A stretch of DNA of 45,681 nt from an uncultured Blautia sp. (GTDB lineage: Bacteria; Bacillota; Clostridia; Lachnospirales; Lachnospiraceae): assembly GCA_934409175.1 (NCBI GenBank), contig CAKRVX010000007.1, positions 1-45,681 of the forward strand. Direction: 5' to 3'. Under the pieces are notes generated by a model that ran no database searches, was not told the origin of the DNA, and saw only the letters and a program-made list of their open reading frames with translations. Positions 1 through 9,330 of the stretch are shown piece after piece. Position numbers and translations under genes: made by a program. Each line of letters starts with the position of its first letter. Position 1 is the first letter of the stretch.

Positions 1-3000
1 AAAGATTACAAAGCACTTTACCCAATTGCAGCCCGTTGCGGTGTTTTTGCCAAAACTGATATCCAGCCGCTGATCAATGACGGTGCAACTAAGCCGGACT
101 TATCTGCTTCTATTTTCCAGGCAGTTGTAAACCAGACCATTTCCGGTCTTGCCTGTGGGAAACCGATCCGTGGACATGTTGCATTCCTGGGCGGTCCGCT
201 TCACTTCCTGTCTGAATTGAGAGAGTCCTTCATCCGCACACTGAAGCTGGACGAAGAACATACCATTATCCCGGAGAACTCTCATCTGTTCGCAGCCATT
301 GGTTCTGCATTAAATGCTAAAGAAGACAATTCCATCTCTCTCACAGAGATGAAAGACAGACTTCGTAATTCTATTAAGCTGGATTTCGAAGTAGAACGTA
401 TGGAACCACTCTTCGCTTCTCAGGAAGAATACGATGCATTTGCCAAACGTCAGAGTTCCTACAAGGTAAAAACAGGAGATCTCGCTACATATAAAGGAAA
501 CTGCTATCTTGGTATTGATGCAGGTTCCACAACAACCAAAACTGCTCTGGTAGGTGAGGACGGAACACTTCTCTACTCTTTCTACAGCAGCAACAACGGA
601 AATCCGTTAAAGACCACCATCCGTTCCATTAAAGAGATCTACGAACTGCTTCCAAAGGATGCAAAAATCGCTTATTCCTGTTCTACAGGTTACGGCGAGG
701 CACTGATCAAAGCTGCTCTGATCCTGGATGAGGGCGAGGTTGAGACCGTTTCTCATTACTATGCAGCAGCATTCTTTGACCCGGAAGTAGACTGTATCCT
801 TGATATCGGCGGACAGGATATGAAATGTATCAAGATCCGAAACAAGACCGTTGACAGTGTACAGCTGAACGAGGCATGTTCTTCAGGATGCGGTTCTTTC
901 ATCGAGACATTTGCCAAGTCTCTGAACTATACAGTACAGGATTTCGCCAAAGCTGCAATTTTTGCCCAGCATCCGATCGATCTGGGTACCAGATGTACGG
1001 TATTCATGAACTCAAAGGTGAAACAGGCACAAAAAGAGGGAGCTGAAGTTTCTGATATTTCCGCAGGTCTTGCCTACTCTGTTATCAAGAATGCACTGTA
1101 CAAGGTTATCAAAGTTTCCGATGCTTCTGAACTTGGCAAACATATCGTTGTTCAGGGTGGTACGTTCTACAATGATGCAGTTCTGCGAAGCTTTGAAAAG
1201 ATCGCCAACTGCGAAGCCATCCGTCCGGATATTGCCGGAATCATGGGTGCTTTCGGTGCCGCGCTGATCGCCCGCGAACGTCATCAGGAGGGCAAAGAAA
1301 CTACCATGCTCTCCATCGACAAGATTAACGAGCTGAAATATACAACTTCTATGGCAAACTGCCGTGGATGTACCAACAACTGCCGTCTGACTATCAACAA
1401 GTTCTCCGGCGGCCGCCAGTATGTAAGCGGTAACCGCTGCGAACGCGGTATCGGTAAAGAGAAGAACAAAGACCATATTCCGAACCTTTATGAATATAAA
1501 TATAAACGTATTTTCTCCTACACCCCTCTCACTGCTGACAAAGCATCCAGAGGCAAAGTGGGTATCCCGCGTGTCCTGAATATGTTTGAGAATTATCCTT
1601 TCTGGTACACATTCTTTACAGAGCTGAAGTATGAGGTCGTACTCTCCCCTACTTCCACCAGAAAGATTTATGAGCTGGGCATCGAATCTATCCCAAGTGA
1701 GTCCGAATGTTATCCGGCAAAGCTTGCACACGGTCATGTGACCTGGCTGATCCGCAATGGTGTGAAATTTATTTTCTACCCATGTATTCCATATGAAAGA
1801 AACGAGTTCCCGGACGCAGTCAACCATTATAATTGCCCGATCGTTACTTCTTATGCAGAAAATATCAAGAATAACGTAGATGAATTAAATGATCCATCTA
1901 TTACTTTCCGCAACCCGTTCCTTGCATTTACTTCCGAGGAAATCTTGACCAAACGTCTGGTAGAAGAATTCAAGGATATTCCGGCAGAAGAAGTCAAAGC
2001 TGCCGCACACAAAGGATGGGAAGAAATGGCTGCCGCACGCCGAGATGTGCAGAAAAAGGGCGAAGAAACCCTGAAATATCTGGAAGAAACAGGCCGTCAC
2101 GGTATTGTCCTTGCAGGCCGTCCATACCATATTGATCCAGAGATTCATCATGGTATCCCTGATCTGATCAACAGTTACGGAATCGCTGTACTGACCGAGG
2201 ATTCTATCTCCCATCTGGCACCTGTAGAACGTCCGATCCGTGTCAACGACCAGTGGATGTACCACTCCAGACTGTACGCAGCTGCAAACTATGTGAAGAC
2301 CCGTGATGATCTGGATCTGATTCAGCTGAACTCCTTCGGATGTGGTCTGGATGCAGTTACTACAGATGAAGTTTATGAAATTCTTGACGGAAGTGATAAG
2401 ATTTATACCTGTTTAAAGATCGACGAGGTAAACAACCTTGGTGCGGCAAGAATCCGTATCCGTTCCCTGATCGCAGCAATCCGCGCAAAGAAAGAACAGG
2501 GACAGAAGCGCAATATCAAGCCTGCTTCTATTGATAAAGTATCCTTTACAAAGGAAATGAGAAAGGATTACACCATCCTCTGTCCGCAGATGTCGCCGTT
2601 CCATTTCAGCCTCCTGCAGGCAGCATTCAACTCCTGTGGATACAACCTGGAAGTACTTCCAAATGACAACAAACATGCGGTAGACGTTGGTCTGAAATAC
2701 GTAAATAATGATGCATGTTATCCATCTCTGATCGTAGTCGGACAGATCATGGATGCACTTCTTTCCGGTAAATATGACCTGAACAAAACAGCAGTTGTAA
2801 TGTCTCAGACAGGCGGTGGATGCCGAGCTTCCAACTATATCGCATTTATCCGCCGTGCATTAAAGAAGGCCGGTATGGAACAAATCCCGGTTATCTCTGT
2901 TAACTTAAGTGGTCTGGAGAGCAATCCTGGATTCAAGCTTACTCTTCCTCTGGTAAAGAAAGTCACTTACGGTGCAGTATTCGGAGATATCCTGATGAAA

Positions 3001-3789
3001 TGCGTATACCGCATGCGTCCGTATGAACTGGAAGAGGGAATTGTAAACAGAAAGCATAAAATCTGGGAGCAGCGTGTCATTTCTTTCTTAAGCGGAAGCA
3101 GTGTCAGCCACAGTCAGTTCAAGAAAATGTGCCGTGAGATAGTTCATGAATTCGATACTATCCCGATCAGCGATGTGAAGAAACCTCGTGTTGGTATCGT
3201 CGGCGAAATTCTTGTTAAATTCCTGCCTGCAGCAAATAACCATCTGGCAGAGCTTCTGGAATCCGAAGGTGCTGAAGCTGTTGTACCGGATCTGATCGAT
3301 TTCATGTGCTACTGCTTCTACAACCAGAATTTCAAGGTAGAGAATCTTGGATTCAAGAAATCTAAGGCTACTATCGCCAACTGGGGAAATAAAGCAATTG
3401 AATGGGTCAGAAAACCAGCAAGCGAAGCACTTGCACAAAGCCGTCATTTCGCACCACCTGCTGATATCAAAGATCTTGCAAGAATGGCCTCCCCAATTGT
3501 TTCCACTGGAAACCAGACAGGTGAAGGATGGTTCCTGACAGGAGAAATGATGGAACTGATCCACGGAGATGTTCCAAACATCGTATGTATCCAGCCATTT
3601 GGATGTCTGCCGAATCATATCGTGGGTAAAGGCGTTATCAAAGAGATCCGTCGCGAATACCCTAAAGCTAATATCGTAGCTATCGACTACGATCCGGGTG
3701 CAAGTGAAGTTAACCAGTTGAACCGAATCAAACTGATGCTTTCTACAGCACAGAAGAACCTGAAAAAAGCGCAGGAAAAAGACGCATAA
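1..3789 (+). CDS. Large acyl-CoA dehydratase activase (BadF/BadG/BcrA/BcrD ATPase fusion), 5'-truncated
   Basis: The frame is open from base 1, so the start lies outside the window; 1262 residues are visible. The first ~100 are the tail of one activase-type ATPase domain. A second, complete ATPase domain follows, with phosphate-binding motif DAGSTTTK (visible residues ~173-180), DIGGQDMK, and the cysteine motif ACSSGCG that in HgdC-type activators carries a bridging [4Fe-4S] cluster. A cysteine-rich stretch (CRGC, then CRL and RCERG) and a long C-terminal DUF2229/HgdB-like region complete it. Known for the family: ATP-driven low-potential electron transfer to 2-hydroxyacyl-CoA dehydratases. 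The double-ATPase giant form is common in Clostridia, but its own substrate is not established. No dehydratase subunits lie downstream, and the gene ends at a strong terminator. The family is confident; the substrate is unknown. Confidence 0.9.
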   Translation, partial: KDYKALYPIAARCGVFAKTDIQPLINDGATKPDLSASIFQAVVNQTISGLACGKPIRGHVAFLGGPLHFLSELRESFIRTLKLDEEHTIIPENSHLFAAIGSALNAKEDNSISLTEMKDRLRNSIKLDFEVERMEPLFASQEEYDAFAKRQSSYKVKTGDLATYKGNCYLGIDAGSTTTKTALVGEDGTLLYSFYSSNNGNPLKTTIRSIKEIYELLPKDAKIAYSCSTGYGEALIKAALILDEGEVETVSHYYAAAFFDPEVDCILDIGGQDMKCIKIRNKTVDSVQLNEACSSGCGSFIETFAKSLNYTVQDFAKAAIFAQHPIDLGTRCTVFMNSKVKQAQKEGAEVSDISAGLAYSVIKNALYKVIKVSDASELGKHIVVQGGTFYNDAVLRSFEKIANCEAIRPDIAGIMGAFGAALIARERHQEGKETTMLSIDKINELKYTTSMANCRGCTNNCRLTINKFSGGRQYVSGNRCERGIGKEKNKDHIPNLYEYKYKRIFSYTPLTADKASRGKVGIPRVLNMFENYPFWYTFFTELKYEVVLSPTSTRKIYELGIESIPSESECYPAKLAHGHVTWLIRNGVKFIFYPCIPYERNEFPDAVNHYNCPIVTSYAENIKNNVDELNDPSITFRNPFLAFTSEEILTKRLVEEFKDIPAEEVKAAAHKGWEEMAAARRDVQKKGEETLKYLEETGRHGIVLAGRPYHIDPEIHHGIPDLINSYGIAVLTEDSISHLAPVERPIRVNDQWMYHSRLYAAANYVKTRDDLDLIQLNSFGCGLDAVTTDEVYEILDGSDKIYTCLKIDEVNNLGAARIRIRSLIAAIRAKKEQGQKRNIKPASIDKVSFTKEMRKDYTILCPQMSPFHFSLLQAAFNSCGYNLEVLPNDNKHAVDVGLKYVNNDACYPSLIVVGQIMDALLSGKYDLNKTAVVMSQTGGGCRASNYIAFIRRALKKAGMEQIPVISVNLSGLESNPGFKLTLPLVKKVTYGAVFGDILMKCVYRMRPYELEEGIVNRKHKIWEQRVISFLSGSSVSHSQFKKMCREIVHEFDTIPISDVKKPRVGIVGEILVKFLPAANNHLAELLESEGAEAVVPDLIDFMCYCFYNQNFKVENLGFKKSKATIANWGNKAIEWVRKPASEALAQSRHFAPPADIKDLARMASPIVSTGNQTGEGWFLTGEMMELIHGDVPNIVCIQPFGCLPNHIVGKGVIKEIRREYPKANIVAIDYDPGASEVNQLNRIKLMLSTAQKNLKKAQEKDA

Positions 3790-3794
3790 ATAAT

Positions 3795-3872
3795 AAAAGA
3801 GCTATATTTCTATCATCCATTTTGCATTCCTGTTTTAAGAAATGCATTTGAATCCTGAAATATAGCTCTTTT
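3795..3872. terminator. Bidirectional hairpin terminator between convergent genes
   Basis: A perfect 16-bp inverted repeat (arms 3795-3810 and 3857-3872) has A-runs on the left and T-runs on the right. It can therefore end both the activase transcript (+) and the flippase transcript (-). A smaller TGCATT/AATGCA repeat sits in the loop. Confidence 0.85.
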
Positions 3873-3884
3873 GTTTTTTATTTC

Positions 3885-5513
3885 TTATACATTCTGCCAG
3901 AACGGAAGTTTCTCCGCAATTTTTACAAGATAACTTCCTCCCGGAATCCTTCTCAGTTCTGTTTCTGATGGTTTACTGATAACCAGATAAGCAAACAGAT
4001 AAACAACTGCTGCTATCGGGACAGAAATGATCAAACAGATAAAATTAGACTTCACAAAAATGTTCAATCCATAGCAGATACAGCCTGCAACGATTCCCAT
4101 AGGAATGGAAGCAAGGATTGGATACAGGTATCCCTGTTTCCACGGATTCTTATACTGCAGATATTTCTTCATTGCCAGATCGTTCAGCACGCATACAACA
4201 ATAGAATAGATCACCATCGCGATCAGCAGTGCATAAACGCCAAGATTTGTGGTAAACAGCAGCACTACAACCACGATAATATCCACAACCAGAGCAATTG
4301 CCGCTGTAATCACAGGAATCCTCTGCTGTCCAATTGCCTGCAGAACACCGTTTGAAATATTTGACATTCCATTCAGCAGAATAGAAAATGAACCAAGGAT
4401 CAACAGGTTTGCTGCAAGTCCTGTGGAATTTCCATAAAGCAGGAATACAATCGGCTGCGCAAGCACTGCAAGCCCCATTGCACACGGTGCAGAAACCACC
4501 ATAGACAGCTGTACAGTCTGATCAATACATTCTCTGGTCGCTTCGATATCTCCTGTTGCATACAATGCAGACACTTCAGGTATCATCGAAGTAGGTGCCG
4601 TACTGGACAGCGTCAGCGGAATATTGATAATTGTCATAAAATATGTTGCATACTCAGCATAAAGAATACCTATCTGTGTGGCATCTCCACCTCTTCTTCC
4701 AAGGATATCAGAGAAAAGATATCCATTGATATATGCATTAACATTATAAACAAACGCACTGAGGATAATCGGCGAAACCACAAGCACGATGACACGGAAG
4801 ATTTCCTTATAAGATTCTTCCTGATGTCTGTTATCTTTGTTTACACGGTGCATGATCTTGCCGCGATTCACACCATAGACAAGCAGCATGAAGACCAACG
4901 CTGCTACTACACCGGCACCGGTTCCTACTGTAGAACCTGCAGCCCCCCATTTTGCGATACTGTTCTCTGTACCATCTGCAAAAACATTGATAAATCCCCA
5001 TGCAGCCAGCAGACTGACCGCCGCATTAAACACCTGCTCCAAAATCTGAGAAATAGATGTAGGCATCATATTTCTGTACGCCTGGAAATATCCTCGGAAC
5101 ACACCCAGAATACCGGACATAAAAATTGTCGGTGCAAGAATCTGGAGTGCAAGGATCGCATCTTTCTGGTTCTTCGGAATGATCAGCCCTGCTCCAAAGA
5201 GGCAGAACAGTGCTACCGCCCCGCCAACTATTACAGCGTAGATCATGGCACCCTTAAAGAACTTATGTGCATTTCTGTAATCCTTCAAAGCAATACGCTC
5301 GGAAATTAACTTTGATACTGCCTGCGGAATACTGAATGACGCGATCATCAGAAGAATCATATACGCGTTCTGCGCAAGGCTTGTATATCCCATTCCAAGA
5401 CTTCCGATAATATTGGAAAGCGGACTCTTATACAAAAGGCCTATGACCTTGGAAATCATCGCTGCAATCATCAGAAAGGATGCATTTTTTACTAAATTGT
5501 TTTTCTGATTCAT
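3885..5513 (-). CDS. MurJ/SpoVB-type polysaccharide (lipid-linked) flippase, MATE-like
   Basis: A 542-residue polytopic membrane protein with about 14 hydrophobic segments and very few charged residues outside loops. It starts with a short basic N-terminus followed by SFLMIAAMISKVIGLLYKSPL, typical of the PST/MVF branch of the MOP superfamily. Members such as MurJ and SpoVB move undecaprenyl-linked precursors across the membrane; its size matches SpoVB/YtgP proteins. It is the last gene of the run hisH-hisF-ung-flippase, 45 nt after ung. No good Shine-Dalgarno site precedes the ATG, so expression may rest on readthrough or the start may be slightly different. The substrate (peptidoglycan or spore-cortex lipid II, or another polymer) cannot be told from sequence. 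Confidence 0.85.
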   Translation of the reverse strand: MNQKNNLVKNASFLMIAAMISKVIGLLYKSPLSNIIGSLGMGYTSLAQNAYMILLMIASFSIPQAVSKLISERIALKDYRNAHKFFKGAMIYAVIVGGAVALFCLFGAGLIIPKNQKDAILALQILAPTIFMSGILGVFRGYFQAYRNMMPTSISQILEQVFNAAVSLLAAWGFINVFADGTENSIAKWGAAGSTVGTGAGVVAALVFMLLVYGVNRGKIMHRVNKDNRHQEESYKEIFRVIVLVVSPIILSAFVYNVNAYINGYLFSDILGRRGGDATQIGILYAEYATYFMTIINIPLTLSSTAPTSMIPEVSALYATGDIEATRECIDQTVQLSMVVSAPCAMGLAVLAQPIVFLLYGNSTGLAANLLILGSFSILLNGMSNISNGVLQAIGQQRIPVITAAIALVVDIIVVVVLLFTTNLGVYALLIAMVIYSIVVCVLNDLAMKKYLQYKNPWKQGYLYPILASIPMGIVAGCICYGLNIFVKSNFICLIISVPIAAVVYLFAYLVISKPSETELRRIPGGSYLVKIAEKLPFWQNV

Positions 5514-5558
5514 GTTATTGCTGTGTGTCTTCTCTTCGACTACACATTACCTCTTTTC

Positions 5559-6233
5559 TTATATATTTTCTATCTGCCAATCGATTGGTTCCAGACCATT
5601 GGCAATCAGAAATTCATTTGTTTTACTGAAATGCTTACATCCGAAAAATCCTCTGTAAGCAGACAGCGGACTGGGATGAGGCGCTTCCAGTATGAGATGT
5701 TTCGGGTTATTCAGCATGGATTTTTTCATCTGCGCCGGACGTCCCCACAACAGGAACACGATCGGACGATCCTGCTCATTCAAAACCTGAATCGCAGCGT
5801 CTGTAAACTGCTCCCATCCAATTCCTCTGTGTGAATTTGCCTGATGAGCACGTACAGTCAGTACAGTGTTCAGAAGAAGCACTCCCTGTTTCGCCCATTT
5901 CTCCAGATAACCATTATTCGGGATATAGCATCCACAGTCATCATGAAGTTCCTGATAAATATTCACCAGTGACGGCGGTGTCTCCACACCTCTTTTCACA
6001 GAGAAGCACAGGCCATGAGCCTGCCCGTCATTGTGATACGGATCCTGACCCAGGATTACAACCTTCACCTCATGAAGAGGCGTAAAATGAAATGCATTGA
6101 ACAAATCATCTGCGGGTGGAAAAATCTTTCTCGTCTGATATTCTGACATAACTGTTTTATATAGTTTCGCATAATATGGCTGGTGAAATTCACCTTTCAG
6201 TGCCTCCAGCCAGTCACCTGTAATAGCTGACAT
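5559..6233 (-). CDS. ung: Uracil-DNA glycosylase, family 1
   Basis: A 224-residue protein of normal family length. It carries both signatures: the water-activating loop GQDPYH (residues 62-67, catalytic Asp65) and the minor-groove/catalytic His loop HPSPLSA (186-192). The enzyme removes uracil from DNA to start base-excision repair in the cytoplasm. It lies 20 nt after hisF and 45 nt before the flippase, so it is probably co-transcribed with them, though no functional link is evident. Start: ATG preceded by GAGGGAAAG. Confidence 0.97.
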   Translation of the reverse strand: MSAITGDWLEALKGEFHQPYYAKLYKTVMSEYQTRKIFPPADDLFNAFHFTPLHEVKVVILGQDPYHNDGQAHGLCFSVKRGVETPPSLVNIYQELHDDCGCYIPNNGYLEKWAKQGVLLLNTVLTVRAHQANSHRGIGWEQFTDAAIQVLNEQDRPIVFLLWGRPAQMKKSMLNNPKHLILEAPHPSPLSAYRGFFGCKHFSKTNEFLIANGLEPIDWQIENI

Positions 6234-6253
6234 AACTGTTCTTTCCCTCTTTT

Positions 6254-7012
6254 CTACTTTCTCACGGAAATTCCCTTACCTGCCAGATAACTCTTAACCT
6301 GGGAAATCTCCAGTTCTTTATAATGAAACAAAGACGCAGCCAGCGCGGCATCTGCTCCTCCTTCTGTAAGTGCATCATAAAAATGCTCCAGTGTACCGGC
6401 ACCACCTGATGCGATCACCGGAATGGAAACAGCATCTGCAATAGCTCTGGTAAGAGCCAGATCATAACCAGCTTTTGTACCGTCACAGTCCATGCTGGTA
6501 AGAAGAATCTCGCCTGCTCCAAGAGCTTCAACTTTCTTTGCCCACTCTACTGCATCAATTCCTGTATCCAGCCTTCCGCCGTGTTTGTAAATATTCCAGC
6601 CACCATCTTCTCTTCTTTTCGCGTCAATAGCAACTACGACACACTGGCTTCCAAATTTATCTGCTGCTTCGCTGATAAGCTCAGGTCTGTCAATGGCTGC
6701 GGAGTTTACAGAAATCTTATCTGCCCCCTCTCGCAACAGCTTTTTGAAATCATCTACTGTACGAATTCCGCCACCTACTGTAAATGGAATAAATACATTG
6801 GCAGCTACACGGCTGACCATATCTACTACTGTATCTCGCTGTTCACAGGACGCTGTGATATCGAGAAATACCAGTTCATCTGCACCTGCTGCATCATATG
6901 CTTTCGCAATTTCCACCGGATCACCGGCGTCGCGAAGCTGTACAAAATTTACACCCTTTACCACACGGCCGTTATTTACGTCAAGGCAGGGAATAATTCT
7001 TTTGGTAAACAT
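6254..7012 (-). CDS. hisF: Imidazole glycerol phosphate synthase, cyclase subunit HisF
   Basis: A 252-residue TIM barrel. The ATG at 7012 is chosen over an upstream in-frame ATG at 7069 because it has an AGGAGGG site ~8 nt away and gives the canonical N-terminus [10 protein letters not shown] with catalytic Asp11; the second catalytic Asp sits in VVVAIDAKR. HisF takes ammonia from HisH and converts PRFAR to imidazole-glycerol phosphate and AICAR, linking histidine and purine synthesis. The start lies one base after the hisH stop, so the two are translationally coupled. No hisA, hisI or other his genes are beside it, so the pair stands apart from any his operon. Confidence 0.95.
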   Translation of the reverse strand: MFTKRIIPCLDVNNGRVVKGVNFVQLRDAGDPVEIAKAYDAAGADELVFLDITASCEQRDTVVDMVSRVAANVFIPFTVGGGIRTVDDFKKLLREGADKISVNSAAIDRPELISEAADKFGSQCVVVAIDAKRREDGGWNIYKHGGRLDTGIDAVEWAKKVEALGAGEILLTSMDCDGTKAGYDLALTRAIADAVSIPVIASGGAGTLEHFYDALTEGGADAALAASLFHYKELEISQVKSYLAGKGISVRK

Positions 7013-7013
7013 C

Positions 7014-7652
7014 TTATCTTCCCTCCTTTTCACAGTTTCCATCTTTTCCGATAGCTGCAAAGTTTTCAAGGATCTTCAGTCCCCATTTACTGCTCTTTTC
7101 CGGATGAAACTGACACGCAAATACATTGTCCTTCTCTACTGAAGCATGAATACATGTACTGTATTCTGTGGTGGCTTTTACGATTTCAGGTTCCTCTGCC
7201 TGGAGATAATAAGAATGAACAAAATATACATATGTTTGTTCCGGAATTCCCTGAAACAGCCTGCCGCCATTCTGAAGATGCAGAGAATTCCATCCCATAT
7301 GCGGAATTTTAAGTCCTGGTGCAGGCGGGATTTTAACAATCTTGCCTTTCAAAATTCCAAGTCCCTCTACTCCCGGGGTCTCTTCACTACTTTCAAAAAG
7401 GAGTTGAAGTCCGAGACAGATTCCAAGAAACGGAGTTTTCTTCTCTACAATCTCATGAATCACAGGTACAAGTCCATATGTATGAAGATTCTCCATAGCC
7501 TGTCCAAAGCTTCCGACTCCCGGCAAAATTATTTTGTCCGCATTTAACAGAATCTGTGGATCACGGGATACTAACGTTTCCTCTCCAAGATAATGAAGCG
7601 CTTTTTCCACGCTTTTGATATTTCCGGCATCATAATCAATTATACCAATCAT
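7014..7652 (-). CDS. hisH: Imidazole glycerol phosphate synthase, glutaminase subunit HisH
   Basis: A 212-residue class-I glutamine amidotransferase. The nucleophile is Cys79 in GICLGLQ, the oxyanion-strand motif is PGVGSF (45-50), and His183/Glu185 of FHPEKS complete the triad. It hydrolyses glutamine and channels ammonia through the HisF barrel. The start has AGGAGG 6 nt upstream. It is the first gene of its transcript, with a plausible promoter at 7694-7721. HisH paralogues also act in surface-sugar pathways, but both partners here look like the histidine-pathway type. Confidence 0.95.
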   Translation of the reverse strand: MIGIIDYDAGNIKSVEKALHYLGEETLVSRDPQILLNADKIILPGVGSFGQAMENLHTYGLVPVIHEIVEKKTPFLGICLGLQLLFESSEETPGVEGLGILKGKIVKIPPAPGLKIPHMGWNSLHLQNGGRLFQGIPEQTYVYFVHSYYLQAEEPEIVKATTEYSTCIHASVEKDNVFACQFHPEKSSKWGLKILENFAAIGKDGNCEKEGR

Positions 7653-7693
7653 GTTATCCTCCTGATGTCACTATCTAAATTCCTCATTAGTAC

Positions 7694-7721
7694 AGTATAA
7701 CCCAAAAACAGACAGTTGCAA
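7694..7721 (-). promoter_or_regulatory. Candidate sigma-A promoter for hisH-hisF-ung-flippase
   Basis: On the minus strand, TTGCAA (7716-7721) is followed after 16 nt by TATACT (7694-7699), ~40 nt before the hisH start. The -35 box lies inside the hairpin that terminates the upstream kinase gene. Confidence 0.5.
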
Positions 7722-7749
7722 AGTGATTTCTTTGCTTCTGCCTGTTTTT
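7704..7749 (-). terminator. Terminator of the two-component operon
   Basis: An inverted repeat with arms 7704-7715 and 7738-7749 (one mismatch) and an inner GCAAAG/CTTTGC stem. On the minus strand it ends in a T-run. It lies 15 nt beyond the kinase stop codon. Confidence 0.75.
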
Positions 7750-7764
7750 ATGGAACCTTTTTAA

Positions 7765-9330
7765 TTACTGTCTGCAGTCCAGAGTGAACCAGAATTCCAC
7801 ACCATTGTCATAATTACATACACCGTATTTCTGATTCATTCCCTCCATGATTGCCTTTACAATGGAAAGGCCTATTCCGCTTCCGCCATATTCGCGGGTA
7901 CGGGCTTTATCCACTTTGTAAAACTTATTCCACAGATTTGGGATGTCTTCTTCCGGAATAGGAGTCCCTGTATTAAATACAGTTACTTTTACACAATCTT
8001 CCTCCTGAAGAACCTTAATCTCAACTTTTCGCTCTCCATCCAGATGGTTCAGCGCATTGCTTGTATAATTTGTCACAACTTCTTCAATTTTAAATTCATC
8101 TGCCCACACATAAACTGGTTTCTCTTCCTCAAATATAACAGAGGCATCTTTCTGTTCAATCATGATGTGCATGGATCCAAGAACTCCCCTGATCAATGAA
8201 ACAATATCAAATCGTTCCATAACCGGTGCATCCTTTCCTGATTCCAGCTGATTCAAAGTCAGAAGATTTTTTACCAGTTTATTCATCTTGGACGCTTCAT
8301 CCATAATGACTTCACAATAAAACGCTCTGCTCTCCGGATCATCAGAAATATTTTCATTTAATCCCTCAGCATATCCCTGGATCAGTGCAATGGGTGTTTT
8401 CAATTCATGGGATACATTATCCAGAAATTCTTTTCTCATCTCATCAATCTTAATCTTATCTTCGATATCTTTCTGCAGTTTGTTATTTGCTGATTTCAGT
8501 TCTGAGATAGTACTTTCAAGTTTTCTCGACATTTTGTTAAAATTATCTCCCAGGACATCGATTTCATTTCCAGCATGGCTCTGATATCTTGCTTCAAAAT
8601 CCAGATTGGACATTTTTTCCGAAAGTTTTGTCAGTTCACTGATCGGCCGGGTAATACGATTGGTTACTACCAGAATCAACACTCCACTGATAATAATGAT
8701 CGCCGCACCTACAAAAAAGTAAAAGCTGTTCGATATGGCGGCGCTTTCCTTGATGCTTTCCAACGGCGAACGGATCAAATAATAGTAACCATTCTCAAAC
8801 TGTCCCCAGCATTCTACATATTCCATTCCCGCAAAACGGTCATGCACCTGCCAGATCGTGCAATTATCTGTTTTCTTCAGGACATGGCTGCGTTCCATAT
8901 CTTTATCCAGATCATTGATATATCCAAACAATTTACTGCGGAGCATCTTAGCCATATTGTTCTCGCCCCAGTAGTAATATCCACTGTTTTCCTCATTTAC
9001 AACAATCCAGGTCAGATTATTTCTGGAACTGCTGTGCTCAATCTCATCAGGAATTTCATCTGTTGCATTTTGCCTGCTGTCCCCGGAATCCTTTTCTGAA
9101 TCCGTATCATATTCCAGAAGATTATCAAGATTCATCTGCGAAAGTACATTCCTGGCTTCCTGCAATACTTCAACTTTTTTGGAAACATAATATTTTTCCA
9201 GGAACAAACCATTGATAAGTGTAATCGTAAAAATAGACAGCAACAACAGACCGATAAACAAAGCCGATATCTGATGCTTCAGCGAATGAAATTTTCTCTG
9301 ATTTCTGAACAATCTTTTTCTGGTTTTCAT
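7765..9330 (-). CDS. Membrane sensor histidine kinase (two TM, HAMP, HisKA, HATPase)
   Basis: 521 residues. Layout: TM1 ~22-44, an extracytoplasmic sensor domain ~45-202 rich in acidic and aromatic residues, TM2 ~203-223, HAMP ~224-276, coiled coil, HisKA with phospho-acceptor His308 in NVSHELKTP, N-box ~417-429 (EVVTNYTSNALNH), G1 around FNTGTPI (452-458) and G2 GGSGIGLS (482-489). This is the PhoR/VanS/ResE type. It shares an ATGA overlap with the response-regulator gene upstream, so the two form a cognate pair. The signal is not deducible. Both copies of the family's key catalytic boxes look intact. Confidence 0.93.
   Translation of the reverse strand: MKTRKRLFRNQRKFHSLKHQISALFIGLLLLSIFTITLINGLFLEKYYVSKKVEVLQEARNVLSQMNLDNLLEYDTDSEKDSGDSRQNATDEIPDEIEHSSSRNNLTWIVVNEENSGYYYWGENNMAKMLRSKLFGYINDLDKDMERSHVLKKTDNCTIWQVHDRFAGMEYVECWGQFENGYYYLIRSPLESIKESAAISNSFYFFVGAAIIIISGVLILVVTNRITRPISELTKLSEKMSNLDFEARYQSHAGNEIDVLGDNFNKMSRKLESTISELKSANNKLQKDIEDKIKIDEMRKEFLDNVSHELKTPIALIQGYAEGLNENISDDPESRAFYCEVIMDEASKMNKLVKNLLTLNQLESGKDAPVMERFDIVSLIRGVLGSMHIMIEQKDASVIFEEEKPVYVWADEFKIEEVVTNYTSNALNHLDGERKVEIKVLQEEDCVKVTVFNTGTPIPEEDIPNLWNKFYKVDKARTREYGGSGIGLSIVKAIMEGMNQKYGVCNYDNGVEFWFTLDCRQ

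Noticed and set aside
1012..1827. 271-codon minus-strand open frame inside the activase gene
   Set aside because: It is a shadow of a clear coding frame; Cys/Phe-rich composition with no family motif and no ribosome site.
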